Part shown: in pieces, positions 60,446-64,000 of the stretch
Numbering within the stretch: the stretch's first letter is position 1
Layout of the letters: each line of letters begins with the position of its first letter
From: Stappia indica
GTDB lineage: Bacteria; Pseudomonadota; Alphaproteobacteria; Rhizobiales; Stappiaceae
Direction: 5' to 3'
Assembly: GCF_001696535.1 (NCBI RefSeq)
Contig: NZ_MBQE01000005.1
Coordinates: 248,001-312,000, forward strand
Length of the DNA stretch: 64,000 nt
The notes under the pieces: model-generated
Databases searched by the model: none
Seen by the model: only the letters and a program-made list of their open reading frames with translations
What the model was told of the DNA's origin: nothing
Program-made: the position numbers and the translations under genes

Positions 60446-60712
60446 ATGGCCAACACCCCTTCGGCCAAGAAGGCGGCGCGCAAGATCGAGCGTCGCACGG
60501 CCATCAACAAGGCCCGCCGCAGCCGGGTGCGCACTCAGCTGCGCAAGGTTGAGGAGGCGATCGCCTCCGGCGACAAGGCGGCAGCGACGGACGCCCTCAA
60601 GGCGGCCCAGCCCGAACTCATGCGGGCGGTCACCAAGGGTGTCTACCACCGCAACACGGCGTCGCGGAAGATCTCCCGCCTGAGCTCCCGCATCAAGGTG
60701 CTGGGCGCCTGA
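60446..60712 (+). CDS. rpsT: 30S ribosomal protein S20
   Basis: An 88-residue, basic, helical S20. It starts [13 protein letters not shown], has R-R[10 protein letters not shown], and ends with the K[15 protein letters not shown] helix. ATG 60446 has AGGA upstream. It is followed by its own terminator. Confidence 0.98.
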   Translation: MANTPSAKKAARKIERRTAINKARRSRVRTQLRKVEEAIASGDKAAATDALKAAQPELMRAVTKGVYHRNTASRKISRLSSRIKVLGA

Positions 60713-60739
60713 GCGTTGCGATCATCGCTGAAGACTTCG

Positions 60740-60769
60740 AACCCGGCCTTTTGGTCGGGTTTTTCTTTT
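60740..60769 (+). terminator. Rho-independent terminator after rpsT
   Basis: A 9-bp stem AACCCGGCC/GGTCGGGTT (one G-U pair) around a TTTT loop, followed by TTTCTTTT. Confidence 0.9.
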
Positions 60770-61876
60770 GCCGGCATCGCGTCGGAAGGCCGCTAACCGC
60801 CTAATCAAGACGGGCGATTCGGGTCCTTCCGGACGCCTTCGGCGTGGCAGGAAAACCATTTGTTAATCAACGCGTTAAGATCATGTTGATGAATGTCTCG
60901 ATCGGCTTCCGCCGTTTCCGGCCTGTCAAGATTGAGGGTGAGAATTTTTTTTTAGTGCACAGCAAAATCGGTTCAGGCGGGGCGTTTGCGTCGAAAACGC
61001 ATTGAGTCAAAACGCATTCCAAATGGCATCCGTCGCCTCTTCCTCCGGACAGCGCCGACCCCCTGCGCATCGCGCTATCGAAATGGCTGGCGAGTCTGTT
61101 GCGGGCCCTGTGGGGGCTGTGTATGGTCTTGGTTATCGGGCGCTCGCCCGGGCAAAATCGCAAAACTAAGAAGACAGAGGCCTCCAGGAGAGCAATGTTA
61201 TATTTGTGCGAAAAATATACATTGAGTGGTAGTCGCGCGTTCTCCTGGCGGCATTCCAGTAGTGTACCGGTCCAGCGGCTGGCGTATCTGAAGTCGTAGG
61301 TCGGAAGGACTGTCTCCCCCTGCAAGATGCTGAGGTTTTTCACTTGCCGAACCTTTCGGCGAGACGGGATTTCTGCGCCTTGCGGGCTGCCGTTTGCGGA
61401 GACGGCGGGGGATCGGCGCCTGTCGCGGACAGCCAGTGTGGTCTGCCTGCGACGGTTGCGCCCAGGGAAGCCGAAGACTGGAAAGAGGGGCTTGACGATG
61501 ACTGCACAATCTACTTTCTGTGCCGCTCCGGCGTGGCTGCCATCTGATGGCATCTCGCCCTGATCCATCCCTGCGAGCCGACGAGCGCGCAAGCGCCGCT
61601 CGGCCACATCGCATCTAGCGACCCGCCCGTATCCGGGGCCGATCAATCGCCCACGTGACCCGCAGGAGGTTGAGGCAACGGGAAGCCCCAAGGGGCAGAC
61701 GAGATTTTCAGCCGGGCGGGCAACGCTCACCCGGTGAGGGTACCTGTCGCTCTGGCGACACCTGGCGGGCCGATGACGGCCTGCGACAAGACCGAGCCGA
61801 AACGGCGAAAAACACAACAAGTGCAACGGGTTCTGCGGCGGCGGAGCTTCTCGTTGACCATTTGGAGGCGATCACG
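60770..61876. other. 1.1-kb apparently non-coding interval between rpsT and dnaA
   Basis: No open frame here has convincing protein character. The region contains a long A/T run (TTTTTTTTT near 60946), an AT-rich inverted repeat TATATTT/AAATATA at 61199-61219, paired TTAA sites at 60863 and 60875 around an AACGCGTT palindrome, and three GANTC sites (60816, 61004, 61092). I found no perfect DnaA box. A 21-codon frame at 61498-61563 has a fair ribosome-binding site (AGAGGGG). It probably carries the dnaA promoter and a long leader; an origin cannot be claimed. Confidence 0.6.
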
Positions 61877-63355
61877 ATGAACTTGCAGGAACTGCCGGCA
61901 TCAGAGACCGCAGGAATTGATCACTGGACGCGCGTCAAGAAGCGCCTGCGGGCCGAGCTCGGCGAAGACGTCTTCACCAGCTGGTTTGCGCGGGTCGATC
62001 TGGAAGACCATTCCGACGGCACCGTGCGGCTCTCCGTGCCGACCCGGTTCCTCAAGCAGTGGATCCAGTCCCATTACCGCGAGCGCCTGATGGGCCTTTG
62101 GAAGCACGAGTGCGATGACGTCCATCGCATCGAGCTGACCGTGCGCGGCGCCGTGCGGGCCCGCCCGGCGGTTGGCGGCGTGGCGCGTCCCGTGCCAGCA
62201 GCCCCGCGTGCCGCGCAGCAGATCAAGCTCGTCGAGAGCCCCGTCGCCGCCCGCGCGGAGACCGTCTCTACCGGTGTGGCGCGGCCCGCGGCCGCGACCC
62301 CGCGCGACGGGTCCGACGGTCTGGAGGGCGCTTCGCTCGACCCGAAATACACGTTCGACTCCTTCGTGGAAGGCGAGTCCAACGCGCTGGCGCTGGCCGC
62401 CGCGCGTCAGGTCGCGACCGCCGCGGCCGTGACCTTCAACCCGCTCTACATCCATGCCTCCGTGGGCCTGGGCAAGACGCACCTGATGCAGGCCGTCGCT
62501 TCGGCGGCGCAGGCTTCGGGCCGCCGCGTGCTCTACCTGACGGCCGAGCACTTCATGTACCGCTTCGTCGCGGCGCTGAAGGCCCAGTCGGCCCTTGCCT
62601 TCAAGGACACGCTGCGAACCATCGACCTGCTGTTGATCGACGACATGCAGTTCCTGCACGGCAAGCAGGTCCAGCAGGAATTCTGCCACACGCTCAATGC
62701 CCTGATCGACGGCGCCCGCCAGGTGGTGGTCGCGGCCGACCGTCCGCCCGCAGATCTCGAGACGCTCGACGATCGCATGCGCTCGCGTCTGGCCGGCGGC
62801 CTCGTGGTCTCGATCTCCGAGCCCGATTTCGGCCTGCGCCGCGCGATCCTGACCAACCGCATCGATTCGGTGCGCCGCTCGCATGCGACCTTCGCCGTGC
62901 CGGAAGCGGTGCTCGATTACGTCGCCCGCCATGTCGGCAATTCGGGCCGCGACCTCGAGGGCGCGCTCAACCGCCTGATCGCCCACAACCAGCTCACCAA
63001 CCAGCCGGTGACGCAGGAGATGGCCGAGGCGACGCTGCGCGACCTGGTACGCAATGCCGAGCCGCGCCGGGTGAAGATCGAAGACATCCAGCGCATCGTC
63101 TCCAAGCACTACAATGTGTCGAAGGCCGATCTCCTGTCGGCCCGCCGCACCCGCACCATCGTGCGCCCGCGGCAGATCGCCATGTATCTCGCCAAGGCCC
63201 TGACCCCGCGCTCGCTGCCCGAGATCGGCCGACGCTTCGGCAACCGCGACCACACAACCGTGCTGCATGCGGTTCGCAAGATCGAGGACCTGGCGCGCTC
63301 CGACACCGCGCTCGCGCAGGAGCTGGATCTGCTGAAGCGGATGCTCGACGCCTGA
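61877..63355 (+). CDS. dnaA: Chromosomal replication initiator DnaA
   Basis: A 492-residue initiator from ATG 61877, with GGAGG upstream. Domain I (about 1-85) holds the W-x-R-V-K-K-R-L helix region; a Pro/Ala-rich domain II follows. The AAA+ domain III has Walker A S-V-G-L-G-K-T-H and Walker [10 protein letters not shown]. Domain IV ends with the DNA-binding signature [13 protein letters not shown]. dnaN follows 176 bp later. Confidence 0.98.
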   Translation: MNLQELPASETAGIDHWTRVKKRLRAELGEDVFTSWFARVDLEDHSDGTVRLSVPTRFLKQWIQSHYRERLMGLWKHECDDVHRIELTVRGAVRARPAVGGVARPVPAAPRAAQQIKLVESPVAARAETVSTGVARPAAATPRDGSDGLEGASLDPKYTFDSFVEGESNALALAAARQVATAAAVTFNPLYIHASVGLGKTHLMQAVASAAQASGRRVLYLTAEHFMYRFVAALKAQSALAFKDTLRTIDLLLIDDMQFLHGKQVQQEFCHTLNALIDGARQVVVAADRPPADLETLDDRMRSRLAGGLVVSISEPDFGLRRAILTNRIDSVRRSHATFAVPEAVLDYVARHVGNSGRDLEGALNRLIAHNQLTNQPVTQEMAEATLRDLVRNAEPRRVKIEDIQRIVSKHYNVSKADLLSARRTRTIVRPRQIAMYLAKALTPRSLPEIGRRFGNRDHTTVLHAVRKIEDLARSDTALAQELDLLKRMLDA

Positions 63356-63374
63356 CCCTCATCCGGCAATCATT

Positions 63375-63408
63375 GCGGGCGGCCTTCCTGATGGGGGAGG
63401 CCGCCCGC
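63375..63408. other. Hairpin between dnaA and dnaN
   Basis: A 10-bp perfect stem GCGGGCGGCC/GGCCGCCCGC that can extend inward by about four pairs. It begins 19 bp after the dnaA stop and lacks a U-tract. It could separate dnaA from dnaN expression. Confidence 0.55.
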
Positions 63409-63531
63409 TTGCCGTTTCCGCAAGGCCTTGGCCCGAGGATCGCCGGCACTTGCTTTTCGCAGCGCAAAAGGGCAGTGTCTTCGCCCATTTGACCGTCGCG
63501 GTTCCCACGATTTTCGACAATGGACGATACA

Positions 63532-64000
63532 ATGAAAGTGACCCTCGAGCGGACCGATCTCCTGAAGTCCCTGACCCATGTTCATCGTGTCGTCGAGCGC
63601 CGCAACACCATCCCGATCCTGTCGAACGTGCTGCTGCGCGCCGATGGCGGCCAGCTTCTGCTGAAGGCCACCGACCTCGACCTGGAAATCTCGGAGAAGG
63701 TCGCGGCGCTGGTCGAGCAGCCCGGTGCGACCACCGTGCCGGCGCACATGATCTACGACATCGTCCGCAAGCTGCCCGAGGGCGCGCAGGTGGCGCTGGA
63801 GACCTCGTCGGACAATGCGACGCTGGAGATCCGGGCCGGCCGCTCGCGCTTCGCGCTGCAGATGCTGCCCGAGACCGACTTCCCGGACATCACGGCGGGC
63901 GAGTTCACCCACCGCTTCACGCTTGCCTCGCGCGAGCTGCGTTCGCTGATCGATGCCACCCAGTTCGCGATCTCCACCGAGGAGACCCGCTACTATCTGA
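63532..64000 (+). CDS. dnaN: DNA polymerase III beta clamp (3' end outside window)
   Basis: The first 156 codons of the sliding clamp, starting M-K-V-T-L-E-R at ATG 63532; an in-frame ATG at 63520 would add four residues. The V-E-R-R-N-T-I-P-I-L-S-N segment and the domain 1/2 boundary match the family. The gene continues beyond the window. Confidence 0.97.
   Translation, partial: MKVTLERTDLLKSLTHVHRVVERRNTIPILSNVLLRADGGQLLLKATDLDLEISEKVAALVEQPGATTVPAHMIYDIVRKLPEGAQVALETSSDNATLEIRAGRSRFALQMLPETDFPDITAGEFTHRFTLASRELRSLIDATQFAISTEETRYYL

Noticed and set aside
60867-61826. A 319-codon minus-strand open frame across the rpsT-dnaA interval
   Set aside because: The translation is rich in Arg/Ser/Pro, without any domain-like pattern, and reads like non-coding GC-rich sequence.
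60770-61876. Chromosomal replication origin next to dnaA
   Set aside because: No perfect DnaA box was seen, and in many alphaproteobacteria the origin lies away from dnaA; the evidence does not allow the call.

Overview
This is a GC-rich chromosomal segment from an alphaproteobacterium. The Hyphomicrobiales (Rhizobiales) are most likely, and a Stappia/Roseibium-type marine lineage is my guess. The evidence is the sdhCDAB, mdh-sucCD-sucAB and lpd cluster, an F1-only atpHAGDC operon, rpsT next to dnaA-dnaN, a small SRP RNA beside dnaX-ybaB-recR, an Omp19-like lipoprotein, a DnaX without the usual zinc cysteines, and a membrane-anchored cytochrome c. Almost all of the window is housekeeping sequence. 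I found no prophage, insertion sequence, CRISPR array, toxin-antitoxin pair, tRNA or rRNA gene.

Layout. 1-3.5 kb: a partial PfkB-type sugar/nucleoside kinase, pheA and kdsB on the minus strand, divergent from a membrane-anchored cytochrome c with a Pro/Ala/Glu tail. 3.8-5.2 kb: a periplasmic-sensor diguanylate cyclase. 5.4-13.3 kb: a Yej-type peptide ABC transporter operon with two consecutive binding proteins, two permeases and a double ATPase. 13.3-18.5 kb (minus): an unknown gene, a lytic transglycosylase, recR, ybaB, dnaX and the SRP RNA. 18.5-23.1 kb: an acyl-CoA synthetase (minus), then a HIT protein, NudC, a divergent histidine phosphatase and a CysZ/EI24-type membrane protein.

23.3-44.8 kb is the TCA-cycle block: sdhC-sdhD-sdhA-(FkbM methyltransferase)-sdhB, a run of small accessory genes, zapE, mdh-sucC-(small membrane protein)-sucD-sucA-sucB-(HXXEE protein, LysE-type exporter, SDR)-lpdA. 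These genes encode succinate dehydrogenase, malate dehydrogenase, succinyl-CoA synthetase and the whole 2-oxoglutarate dehydrogenase complex. Several non-TCA genes sit between the conserved ones. GC-rich hairpins without U-tracts occupy several of the gaps between genes.

44.8-49.9 kb: two small secreted proteins, xerC and a transaldolase-like aldolase (minus), then priA (plus). 50.1-55.1 kb: the F1 ATP synthase operon with a strong terminator. 55.1-60.3 kb: alkB, ubiB/ubiE (minus), mutM and an enoyl-CoA hydratase. 60.4-64 kb: rpsT, a 1.16-kb apparently non-coding interval, dnaA and a partial dnaN.

The most interesting points are modest. They are the duplicated lipoyl domain in SucB, the foreign genes inside the sdh and suc operons, two enzyme-family proteins with altered catalytic motifs (an LMW phosphatase-like protein and a histidine phosphatase), an unrecognised 190-residue protein after the Yej operon, and the long rpsT-dnaA interval. 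All assignments come from reading the translated sequence. No database search was run.
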